NCBI GenBank assembly: GCA_046583095.1
Contig: JAYGDB010000008.1
Coordinates: 62,001 to 126,000, forward strand
DNA from: JAJDAN01 sp046583095
Lineage (GTDB): Bacteria; Myxococcota_A; UBA9160; UBA4427
Direction: 5' to 3'
DNA length: 64,000 nt
Shown here: positions 19,121 through 26,221 of the stretch, in pieces
Layout of the letters: each line of letters begins with the position of its first letter
Position numbering within the stretch: position 1 is the stretch's first letter
The notes under the pieces: generated by a model
Told to the model about the DNA's origin: nothing
The model's input: only the letters and a program-made list of their open reading frames with translations
Database searches by the model: none
Made by a program: the position numbers and the translations under genes

Positions 19121-20482
19121 CTACTTCTGCTCCTGCTCTTCTTTCGCCTTGCCGGCGCGGGCCACGCGTCGCGCCACCCAGCCATCGATGTTGCGTTGCT
19201 TGGCTCGAGCCACCGCCAGGGCTTCCTCGGGCACTTCCAGGTTGATGGTGGAGCCGGCGGCCACGTACGAGTGGTTCCGGACGGTCACCGGAGCAATCAG
19301 GTTCACGTTGCACCCGATGAAGACGTCATCGCCGACGGACGTATGGTGCTTGGCGAACCCGTCGTAGTTCACGACCACACTGCCGCAGCCGAAATTCACC
19401 CTCTCGCCCACAGTTGCATCACCGATGTAGGTGAGGTGCGCCGCCTTGGTGCCTTCGCCCAGCACCGCGTTCTTCAGTTCGACGAAATTCCCGATCTTCA
19501 CGCCCTGATCGAGCTGGGTGTCGGCACGCAGATGCGAGCTCGGCCCGACCGATACGTCGTCACCGATCCGGCTCGACTCGATCACCGTGTAGGCCTTGAT
19601 GTGGCAGTCCTCTCCCACGACCGTGCCGCCGAGGATCTGGCAGCCCGGCTCGATCACGGTGTCGCGACCGATCCGAACGTCCGTGTCGATGTAGGTGCTC
19701 GCAGGATCGACCAGGGTGACGCCTTCGTCCATCCAGTGGGAATTGATGCGGCTGCGCAGGACGGCAACGGCGTCTGCCAGCTCTTCACGCGTGTTGATGC
19801 CCAGGCACTCGTTCGCGTCCTCGAGCTGCATCGCCGAGACGCGCTTCCCGCTGGCAACCGCCAGGCCGACGACGTCGGTGAGATAGAGCTCGCCCTGGGC
19901 ATTCGAGTCGTCGAGCTTCGCGAGGCAGCTGCGCAGGAGTTGTGCGCCGAGCAGGTACACCCCGGTGTTGCGTTCGAGGATTGCCATTTCCGCGCGGGTG
20001 GCGTCCTGCTTCTCGACGACCCGCGTCACGCGCCCAACGGCGTCGCGCAGGATGCGCCCCGGGATCGTCTCGGCCTCGGCGGTCAGGATCAAGAGGTCGG
20101 CCTCCCCGTGCTCCTTGTCGGCCAGCATTGCGCGCAGGGTCTCGGGCCGTAGCAGGGGAACGTCGGCGTAGAGAACCAGGACGTCACCGTCGAAGTCCGA
20201 CAGCTTCGGTTCGGCCTGCAGGACGGCGTGGCCGGTGCCCTTCTGCTCCGCCTGAAGGACGAACTCACAGCGGCCCACGAAGGTCTGCTCGACTTCCTCC
20301 GCGCCTTCGCCGACGACGACGATCAGGCGCTCGGGCTCGAGGGCCTCGGCGGTCGTCAGCACGTGCGCGAGCATCGAGCGCCCGCACATCTCGTGGAGCA
20401 CCTTCGCCCGCCTGGACTTCATGCGGGTGCCGCTGCCGGCTGCGAGAACGATTACCGCGAGGTTCGAGGGAGAGTTGCGCAT
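19121..20482 (-). CDS. glmU: Bifunctional UDP-N-acetylglucosamine pyrophosphorylase / glucosamine-1-phosphate N-acetyltransferase
   Basis: 453 residues from ATG 20482, which has AGGA five bases upstream; an in-frame ATG at 20488 is only two codons earlier with a worse spacing. N-terminal nucleotidyltransferase domain: VIVLAAGSGTRMKS, QKGTGHAV, and LVLYADVPLLRPETL. C-terminal left-handed beta-helix from about residue 250 with hexapeptide repeats and the acetyltransferase region LTYIGDATVGERVNFGCG. Catalyses acetylation of glucosamine-1-phosphate and uridylylation to UDP-GlcNAc. Divergent from hflX; precedes glmS on the same strand. Confidence 0.97.
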   Translation of the reverse strand: MRNSPSNLAVIVLAAGSGTRMKSRRAKVLHEMCGRSMLAHVLTTAEALEPERLIVVVGEGAEEVEQTFVGRCEFVLQAEQKGTGHAVLQAEPKLSDFDGDVLVLYADVPLLRPETLRAMLADKEHGEADLLILTAEAETIPGRILRDAVGRVTRVVEKQDATRAEMAILERNTGVYLLGAQLLRSCLAKLDDSNAQGELYLTDVVGLAVASGKRVSAMQLEDANECLGINTREELADAVAVLRSRINSHWMDEGVTLVDPASTYIDTDVRIGRDTVIEPGCQILGGTVVGEDCHIKAYTVIESSRIGDDVSVGPSSHLRADTQLDQGVKIGNFVELKNAVLGEGTKAAHLTYIGDATVGERVNFGCGSVVVNYDGFAKHHTSVGDDVFIGCNVNLIAPVTVRNHSYVAAGSTINLEVPEEALAVARAKQRNIDGWVARRVARAGKAKEEQEQK

Positions 20483-20613
20483 GGTCATCCTGTCATCGGC
20501 GCGCCCGTCGGGAATCGTGACCGGGCCGAGGAGATTACCGCGACGCGGCTCAGCCGCCTCCCCCGGGGCAACTCGCCGCCCCGGACAGCCTCCCCTACGC
20601 TCTCGGGGCCGCT

Positions 20614-20628
20614 GAGGAGCCCCATATC
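20614..20628 (+). promoter_or_regulatory. Ribosome binding site deciding the AUC start of hflX
   Basis: GAGGAG at 20614-20619, six-base spacer, then ATC at 20626-20628. No canonical start exists in this frame between the stop at 20518-20520 and 20788, while protein homology runs straight through 20632. CTG at 20653 is the only near-cognate alternative but would remove the conserved IFGNTHG segment. Confidence 0.55.
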
Positions 20629-22323
20629 CAGATCTTTGGCAATACCCATGGCCTGAAAGCCAGCCAGGTCCGCTCCATCGAGCGCCTCCACAAGCGCCGC
20701 CTCCCGGCAGACCGGCTCCTCACGAACGAGTTTGCCCGCCAACTCGCCGAGATCAGCCGCGAGATCCGGCGCGAGGTCGGCGTCCTCGTGGACCGCCGGG
20801 GTGACGTCACCCACGTCATGGTCGGAACCTCCGGCGCCATCGAGATGCCGGATTGGGGCCGCATCCGCGCGGGCCGGGGACGACTCCGGGGCCTTCGCTG
20901 CATCCACACCCACCTCTCGGACGAAGGTCTCACGCGGGACGACCTCACCGACCTGCTGCTGCTGCGACTCGACGCCATCGTGACCGTTGCAGTGCTGGAA
21001 GACGGTTTGCCCGGCCTCGCCCACACGGCAGCCCTGCGTCCCGAGGACGGGGAGGGGGGCACCGACGGGCTGGAACGCGGCGTCCAGAAGCTCGACCCGG
21101 TCCACCCCGCGCAATTCGACCTCGACTTCCAGGGCTGGATTCGCGACCTCGAGAACGACCTCGCCCGGAGCACCGGCGCTCAGCAGGTCGGCGACGGCGA
21201 GCGAGCGATCCTCGTCGCGGTCACCGCCGGTCGCTCACAGGATGAGTTCGAGGCCCACGTCGAAGAACTCACCGAACTGGCGCGCTCCGCCGACGTCAAG
21301 TTGGTAGACGTCATCACCCAGCAGAGACGCCGGGTCGACCCCAAGACGGTCGTCGGGAGCGGCAAGCTGCAAGATCTGATGATTCGCTCGTTCCAGAGCG
21401 ACGTGGATCTCGTCATCTTCGATCAGGATCTGACGCCGACCCAGGCACGCAACCTGTCCGAGCGCATGGAGCTGCGCGTCATCGATCGCACCCAGCTCAT
21501 CCTCGACATCTTCGCCCAGCGGGCCAGCACCGGGGACGGCAAGCTGCAGGTCGAACTCGCGCAGCTCAAGTACCGCCTGCCGCGTCTCGCCCAACGCGGA
21601 GATCTCTCGCTCTCACGCCTGGAGGGTGGAATTGGCGGACGCGGACCGGGTGAGTCGAAGCTCGAGACCGACCGCCGCCGGGTGCGCGACCGCATAACTC
21701 GACTCGAGAAGCAGCTCAAGCAACTCGGCAAACAGCGTAAGAATCGCAGGCGTCGGCGGGAGCGGCGTGACGTGCCGGTCCTCTCGATCGTCGGTTACAC
21801 GAACGCCGGGAAGAGCACACTGCTCCGCGCGCTCACGGACAGCGACGTCCCGATCGCGGACAAGATGTTCGCGACCCTCGATCCCGTCTCGCGTCGGCTT
21901 CGCTTCCCGCGCGAGCGCGAGGTGATCATCACCGACACGGTCGGGTTCGTGCGAGACCTGCCCAAAGAGCTCGTTGCGGCGTTCCGGGCCACCCTGGAAG
22001 AACTCGCGGGCGCCAGCCTGCTGCTGCACGTGGTGGACGTCTCGGCGCACGACCTCGAACGCCGCATGACGGCCGTCCGGAAGATCCTCGACGAGCTCAA
22101 GCTCGGCGACGCCCCAGAGCTTCTGGTGTTCAACCAGGCCGATCGCCTGGCCTCCGGCGAGGCCAGGGCGATCGCGGAGCGGTTCGGGGGCGTAGCCGTT
22201 TCAGCCCTCACCCGCGCAGGCCTGAACGAGCTGCTGGAGACCGCGGAGAAGCTGCTCTGGAGCCACGAGAGTGTCGCAGACGGAAGCCGACGCGCTGAAG
22301 ATCTGACGGCCAGCGGCCGCTAG
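20626..22323 (+). CDS. hflX: Ribosome-associated GTPase HflX, apparent AUC start
   Basis: The frame is open from 20521 and encodes the conserved HflX N-terminus (IQIFGNTHGLKASQVRSIER, then LLTNEFARQLAEISREIRRE), yet no ATG, GTG or TTG lies in frame before GTG 20788. ATC at 20626 sits six bases after GAGGAG (20614-20619), so an AUC start is the best reading, giving 565 residues. HflX domain VTAGRSQDEFEAHVEEL, glycine-rich GGIGGRGPGESKLETDRR, a coiled linker, then the G domain: GYTNAGKSTLL (G1), TDTVGFVRDLP (G3), NQAD (G4). Splits and rescues stalled ribosomes. Followed 38 bp later by the FabH-like gene. Confidence 0.92.
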   Translation: MQIFGNTHGLKASQVRSIERLHKRRLPADRLLTNEFARQLAEISREIRREVGVLVDRRGDVTHVMVGTSGAIEMPDWGRIRAGRGRLRGLRCIHTHLSDEGLTRDDLTDLLLLRLDAIVTVAVLEDGLPGLAHTAALRPEDGEGGTDGLERGVQKLDPVHPAQFDLDFQGWIRDLENDLARSTGAQQVGDGERAILVAVTAGRSQDEFEAHVEELTELARSADVKLVDVITQQRRRVDPKTVVGSGKLQDLMIRSFQSDVDLVIFDQDLTPTQARNLSERMELRVIDRTQLILDIFAQRASTGDGKLQVELAQLKYRLPRLAQRGDLSLSRLEGGIGGRGPGESKLETDRRRVRDRITRLEKQLKQLGKQRKNRRRRRERRDVPVLSIVGYTNAGKSTLLRALTDSDVPIADKMFATLDPVSRRLRFPREREVIITDTVGFVRDLPKELVAAFRATLEELAGASLLLHVVDVSAHDLERRMTAVRKILDELKLGDAPELLVFNQADRLASGEARAIAERFGGVAVSALTRAGLNELLETAEKLLWSHESVADGSRRAEDLTASGR

Positions 22324-22361
22324 ACTCCGCATCTCGAACAACCGCCCGGATCGGGGAGAGC

Positions 22362-23378
22362 ATGAGCAGCAGCGGCAGCTTGCGCGTCAAGATCACGGGC
22401 ACCGGCATGTGCATCCCCGACCGTGTCGTGACGAACCACGACCTCGCCGGCCGCATGGATACGAGCGACGAGTGGATCCGCCAGCGTACGGGCATCGTCG
22501 AGCGGCACTGGGTCGAAGAGGGCCAACAACCGGCCGACCTTGCCGAGAAGGCCTGCCGCGATGCTCTCGAAGCAGTCGACCTCGAGCCGAGCGACATCGA
22601 TTGCATCCTGCTGGGAACGCTGTCGTCCCAGGCCGACTTCCCCGGCACCTCGTTCTTTCTTCAGGCCGCTCTCGGGCTCGAGGACACCCCCTGCATGGAC
22701 GTGCGGGCCCAGTGCAGCGGCTTCCTCTACTCCCTGCAGCTCGCCAATGCCCTCGTGCGCTCGGCCACGTACCGGCGCGTACTCGTGGTGGGCTGCGAGG
22801 TTCACTCGACGGGCCTCGACATCAGCACCCGCGGACGCGATGTCTCGGTGATCTTCGGAGACGGAGCCGCAGCGGTGGTCGTCGAGGCAAATGACGACCC
22901 GGCAGATCCGTCGGAGATCCTCGAGATACGCATCCACTCCCAGGGCGAGCACGCCAAGCGACTCTGGGTCGAGGCGCCGGGATCGGGCATCTCACCCCGG
23001 ATCAACCACGAGATGATCGACGACGCCCGGATCTTCCCGCACATGGAGGGACGCTTCGTCTTCAAGCACGCTGTGACGCGCATGCCCGAGGTGATGCTCG
23101 AGACACTCGGGGCCGCCAGCCTGAAGCTCGAGGACGTGGATCTGTTCCTGTTCCACCAGGCGAACCTGCGCATCAACGAGTTCGTCGCCCAGAAGCTCGA
23201 GATCCCGGCCGACAAGATCTACAACAACATCCAGCACTACGGGAACTGCTCGGCCGCCTCGATCCCCATCCTGCTCCACGAGTGCCAACGGGACGGCCTG
23301 ATCGAGCGTGGCCAACTGGTGAGCATGACGGCCTTCGGGTCCGGCTTCACCTGGGCGAGTGCCGCGATCCGCTTCTAG
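22362..23378 (+). CDS. 3-oxoacyl-ACP synthase III (KAS III) family protein
   Basis: 338 residues, ATG with GGGGAGAG just upstream. Catalytic triad visible: Cys118 in AQCSGF, His265 in LFHQANLRI, Asn295 in HYGNCSAASIPI. N-terminal ITGTGMCIPDRVVTN and MDTSDEWIRQRTGIVER are FabH-type. The enzyme condenses an acyl-CoA with malonyl-ACP to start fatty-acid synthesis; sequence features such as TRGRDVSVIFGDGAAAVVV are normal for the family. No fab cluster surrounds it, so it may be a paralogue for a special lipid rather than the housekeeping FabH; I therefore give no symbol. Followed by an AT-rich regulatory stretch. Confidence 0.9.
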   Translation: MSSSGSLRVKITGTGMCIPDRVVTNHDLAGRMDTSDEWIRQRTGIVERHWVEEGQQPADLAEKACRDALEAVDLEPSDIDCILLGTLSSQADFPGTSFFLQAALGLEDTPCMDVRAQCSGFLYSLQLANALVRSATYRRVLVVGCEVHSTGLDISTRGRDVSVIFGDGAAAVVVEANDDPADPSEILEIRIHSQGEHAKRLWVEAPGSGISPRINHEMIDDARIFPHMEGRFVFKHAVTRMPEVMLETLGAASLKLEDVDLFLFHQANLRINEFVAQKLEIPADKIYNNIQHYGNCSAASIPILLHECQRDGLIERGQLVSMTAFGSGFTWASAAIRF

Positions 23379-23401
23379 CTCACCGCGCGGCAGACCAATT
23401 T

Positions 23402-23552
23402 GATGCATCGCGTCCTGCGAGTTCCCCGAAGGGACCTCAATATACGACGCATCGGGTCAAAATTAGCCTCTATATCGATTTAAATTCACTTAGCGTCTTG
23501 ACTTTATGACGCACCGTATTAAATTGGCTTCCGTTCAACGCGATGCGTTGAA
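23402..23552 (+). promoter_or_regulatory. Operator-rich promoter region of the phasin gene
   Basis: An AT-rich island in a GC-rich neighbourhood. Four copies of a GACGCATCG-like element: 23402-23412, 23446-23456, 23508-23518, and inverted at 23539-23550. The last lies in a 19-bp inverted repeat, TTCAACGC-GAT-GCGTTGAA (23534-23552). A possible sigma-70 promoter is TTGACT (23498-23503) with TAAATT (23520-23525), 16 bp spacing, so one element lies between -35 and -10 and the palindrome near +1. This arrangement suggests a repressor, as for phasin genes controlled by PhaR-type regulators (inference; sites unlike known PhaR sites). Confidence 0.45.
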
Positions 23553-23616
23553 AACCCAGGATATCAAACCCCACCTACTACGCGCTGGCACACGAGCGAG
23601 CACATGGAGAACAGTC

Positions 23617-23982
23617 ATGGAACAGCGAGCCAACTTCATCGACGAAGGGATCGACCGCTTCCAGGAAGCCTGGAGTTCCGTCGAGGACGAGTTCGAGAAG
23701 CGCCGGAAGAGCTTCTCGGAGCAGACCGCGAAGCGCGTGAAGGAGTTCGAGAGCACGACCTTCGGCAAGCGCGTCGTGACGTTCCGCGGTGAAGCGCAGA
23801 AACAGATCGGGACCAACCTCGAGAGCGTCCTCGGCCTCCTGCCCGTCGCCTCCCGCGTCGACGTGAAGCGGCTCGAGCGCAAGGTCACGCGGCTCACCCG
23901 CAAGCTGAACGCCCTCGAGAAGGCGGGCGCTGCCAAGCCCTCCGCCGTCAGCGGGAAGACCGAGACGCAGGCATCTGCCTGA
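23617..23982 (+). CDS. Phasin / polyhydroxyalkanoate granule-associated family protein
   Basis: 121 residues from ATG 23617, preceded by GGAGA at 7 bp; a longer frame from 23506 would start inside the promoter. The sequence is a charged amphipathic helix protein: RANFIDEGIDRFQEAWSSV, many E/K/R residues, then SRVDVKRLERKVTRLTRKLN, a heptad coiled coil like the C-terminal part of PhaF/PhaI-type phasins, and a short Ala-rich tail. Phasins coat PHA granules and stabilise them. No PHA synthase or depolymerase is in the window, so membership in the phasin superfamily is likely but the granule role is inferred. A strong terminator follows. Confidence 0.75.
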   Translation: MEQRANFIDEGIDRFQEAWSSVEDEFEKRRKSFSEQTAKRVKEFESTTFGKRVVTFRGEAQKQIGTNLESVLGLLPVASRVDVKRLERKVTRLTRKLNALEKAGAAKPSAVSGKTETQASA

Positions 23983-24031
23983 AGATCCACCGAGTACAGA
24001 GACGAGGTACTCGTCTCGCTCGCAAGACATA

Positions 24032-24062
24032 GGGCCCGGCGGAACACCGCCGGGCCCTTTCT
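24032..24062 (+). terminator. Rho-independent terminator after phasin
   Basis: Perfect 11-bp stem GGGCCCGGCGG (24032-24042), loop AACA, CCGCCGGGCCC (24047-24057), then TTTCT. It lies 50 bp after the phasin stop and before the acyl-CoA dehydrogenase start, so the two genes are separate units. Confidence 0.85.
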
Positions 24063-24107
24063 GTGTTCCGCTACCCTCCGCCTCACCCTTCGATTCGGAG
24101 ACCCCCT

Positions 24108-25280
24108 GTGCCCGATTACGCCGGCGTCGACTTCCTGCGTCTCGACGACACCCAGTTCTCGAACGAGGAGCGGGTCGTCCGGGACTCGATACGCGACTGG
24201 GTCTCCAAGGAGTTCCTGCCCCGACTGCAGGAACACATCCGCCAGGACGGCTCCTTCCCGATGGAACTCGTTCCGCAGATCGCCGAGCTCGGCATGTTTG
24301 GCGCGAACCTCTCGGGCTATGGCTGTGCGGGCATGAACAACGTGGCCTACGGGCTGTTGATGCAGGAACTCGAGCGCGGCGACTCGGGACTCCGCTCCTT
24401 CGCATCGGTGCAGGGCTCTCTCTGCATGTACCCGATCCACGCCTATGGGAGCGAGGAGCAGCGCCAGCGCTGGCTGCCCGAGATGGCGGCCGGCCGCAGC
24501 ATCGGTTGCTTCGGACTCACCGAGCCCGACTTCGGCAGCTTCGTGACGGGCATGGTCACCCGCTGCGAGCCCAAGAACGACGGCTGGGTGCTCTCGGGCA
24601 CCAAGCGCTGGATCACCAACGGTACGCTTGCGCAGCTCGCGATCATCTGGGCGAAGGATCCGGAAGGCGTGGTCCGCGGTTTCGTGGTGGAGACCGATCG
24701 TCCCGGCTTCGAGGCACGCGACATCAAGGGCAAGTTCTCGCTACGCGCGTCGGTAACGTCGGAGATCTTCCTGCAAGACGTCGAGATCCCCGACGAGAAT
24801 CGGCTAGCCGGTGTCGAGGGACTCCGCGGACCGCTGGGCTGCCTCACCCAGGCCCGATACGGCATCGCCTGGGGGGCCATCGGTGCGGCCATGGCCTGCT
24901 ACGACGAGGCTGTCGAGTACACGAAGGAGAGGCTCGTGCAGGGCGGGCCCCTCGCCGGCAAGCAACTCACCCAGCAGAAGCTCGTCTTCATGCTGACCGA
25001 GATCACAAAGGCCCAGCTGCTCGCCCTGCAGCTCGGGCGCTTGAAGGACGCGGGCCAGTATGACCACACCATGGTCTCGATGGCCAAGCGCAACAACGTG
25101 GACATCGCCCTGCGAATCGCCCGGGACGCCCGCGACCTGCTCGGCGCGAACGGCATCGTCGACGACTACGCGGCCATGCGCCACATGATGAACCTCGAGA
25201 CGGTCCGCACCTACGAGGGCACCCACGACGTCCACATGCTGATCCTCGGCGAACACATCACCGGCATGCGCGCAATCTGA
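24108..25280 (+). CDS. gcdH: Glutaryl-CoA dehydrogenase-like acyl-CoA dehydrogenase
   Basis: 390 residues from GTG 24108 (CGGAG 7 bp upstream); an earlier start at 24063 would lie in the terminator. ACAD fold: FAD-binding region GCFGLTEPDFGSF near residue 138, KRWITNG near 165, the C-terminal YEGTHDVHMLILG carrying the catalytic Glu. The YEGTHD context and overall layout match glutaryl-CoA dehydrogenase (oxidises and decarboxylates glutaryl-CoA to crotonyl-CoA in lysine and tryptophan breakdown) better than short-chain ACADs. No electron-transfer flavoprotein gene is nearby. Assignment to GcdH is by motif, not by comparison to a database. Confidence 0.85.
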   Translation: MPDYAGVDFLRLDDTQFSNEERVVRDSIRDWVSKEFLPRLQEHIRQDGSFPMELVPQIAELGMFGANLSGYGCAGMNNVAYGLLMQELERGDSGLRSFASVQGSLCMYPIHAYGSEEQRQRWLPEMAAGRSIGCFGLTEPDFGSFVTGMVTRCEPKNDGWVLSGTKRWITNGTLAQLAIIWAKDPEGVVRGFVVETDRPGFEARDIKGKFSLRASVTSEIFLQDVEIPDENRLAGVEGLRGPLGCLTQARYGIAWGAIGAAMACYDEAVEYTKERLVQGGPLAGKQLTQQKLVFMLTEITKAQLLALQLGRLKDAGQYDHTMVSMAKRNNVDIALRIARDARDLLGANGIVDDYAAMRHMMNLETVRTYEGTHDVHMLILGEHITGMRAI

Positions 25281-25337
25281 ACACTTCTCGGCACGGCCCA
25301 ACCTCTCACGAGACTGACCCGGCCAGGCGGGTCGTCC

Positions 25338-26189
25338 TCAGGCGCGATTCGTGGTGTGCGCATCGCGCACGGCGCCGGGGACACTGCCCCCATTGCAGTC
25401 AAGGAGGCGGCGCGCCTCGTGAGGATCGACGCTGGCGAGTTGCATGACGATGCGCACGGCGCGCTCCCGCAGCTTCTCGGAGACCGGCGTCACGTTCGTC
25501 ATCAGGTTTCCCTGTACGCGTCCGAGCTGGACCATCACGGTGGTCGAAAGCAGGTGCAGCACCATCTTCTGGGCGAGGCCGCCCTTCAGCCGCGTCGAGC
25601 CCGCAATGACCTCGGCACCCGTCTGGGGAACGATCGCGATCTCGGCGGCGTGAACGAGGGGCGAGTCCGCGTTGCAACTGATCGCGATCCGACGCGCGCC
25701 CACCTCCTGGGCGATCTCGAAGGCCCCCAACGCGAAAGGCGTCCGTCCGCTCGCGGAGATCGCCACGACCGAGTCGGCCATGGAGAGGCCTCGCTCGCGC
25801 AACTGCCAGGCGCCATCCTCGGCGTTGTCCTCGGCCCCCTCGATGGCTTCGCGCAGGGCGCGGTCACCGCCGGCAATCACTCCCTGGACGACATCGGGGG
25901 ACATTCCGAAAGTCGGCGGGATCTCGGATGCGTCGAGCACACCGAGACGACCGCTCGTTCCCGCACCCACGTTGAACCAACGGCCTCCGCCGCGGATCGA
26001 GCAGGCAAGCACGTGCACGGCTTCGGCGATGGTGGGCAATACCCGCCCAACCGCCGCATGGGCCGCGGCGTCCTCCCGGTGCATCAACTCGAGGACTTCG
26101 GCGACGCTCTTCTGATCGAGGTCGCGGGCGTCGTCGAGGATGCCCTCGGTAGGCGACTCGCCCCCGCTGATCGGCCCCTCCCGGCTCAT
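25338..26189 (-). CDS. murQ: N-acetylmuramic acid 6-phosphate etherase
   Basis: 283 residues. Family motifs: FNVGAGTSGRLGVLDASEIPP, GAEDNAEDGAWQL, SASGRTPFALGAFE (SIS domain) and VIAGSTRLKGGLAQKMVLH; the Glu in ASEIPPTF and the one in the GAEDNAED loop are the expected catalytic residues. Cleaves the lactyl ether of MurNAc-6-phosphate to give GlcNAc-6-phosphate in cell-wall recycling. Slightly shorter than the usual ~300. Divergent from mutS2, 32 bp between starts; no nagK or anmK neighbour, though a GH20 hexosaminidase lies 8 kb downstream. Confidence 0.95.
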   Translation of the reverse strand: MSREGPISGGESPTEGILDDARDLDQKSVAEVLELMHREDAAAHAAVGRVLPTIAEAVHVLACSIRGGGRWFNVGAGTSGRLGVLDASEIPPTFGMSPDVVQGVIAGGDRALREAIEGAEDNAEDGAWQLRERGLSMADSVVAISASGRTPFALGAFEIAQEVGARRIAISCNADSPLVHAAEIAIVPQTGAEVIAGSTRLKGGLAQKMVLHLLSTTVMVQLGRVQGNLMTNVTPVSEKLRERAVRIVMQLASVDPHEARRLLDCNGGSVPGAVRDAHTTNRA

Positions 26190-26221
26190 GGCTGTTCGTT
26201 TCGGAAGGCTACCTTCGGGAC

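Noticed and set aside
20788..22323. HflX starting at GTG 20788
   Set aside because: It would drop about 54 residues that match the HflX N-terminus (IFGNTHGL onward).
23585..23602. TGGCAC near 23586 as a third sigma-54 promoter for the phasin
   Set aside because: The GG and GC are 11 bp apart and the start would fall at the ribosome site, so geometry is wrong.
24063..24107. Earlier start of the glutaryl-CoA dehydrogenase gene at 24063
   Set aside because: It lies in the tail of the terminator and encodes a Pro-rich non-conserved stretch; GTG 24108 has a proper SD.
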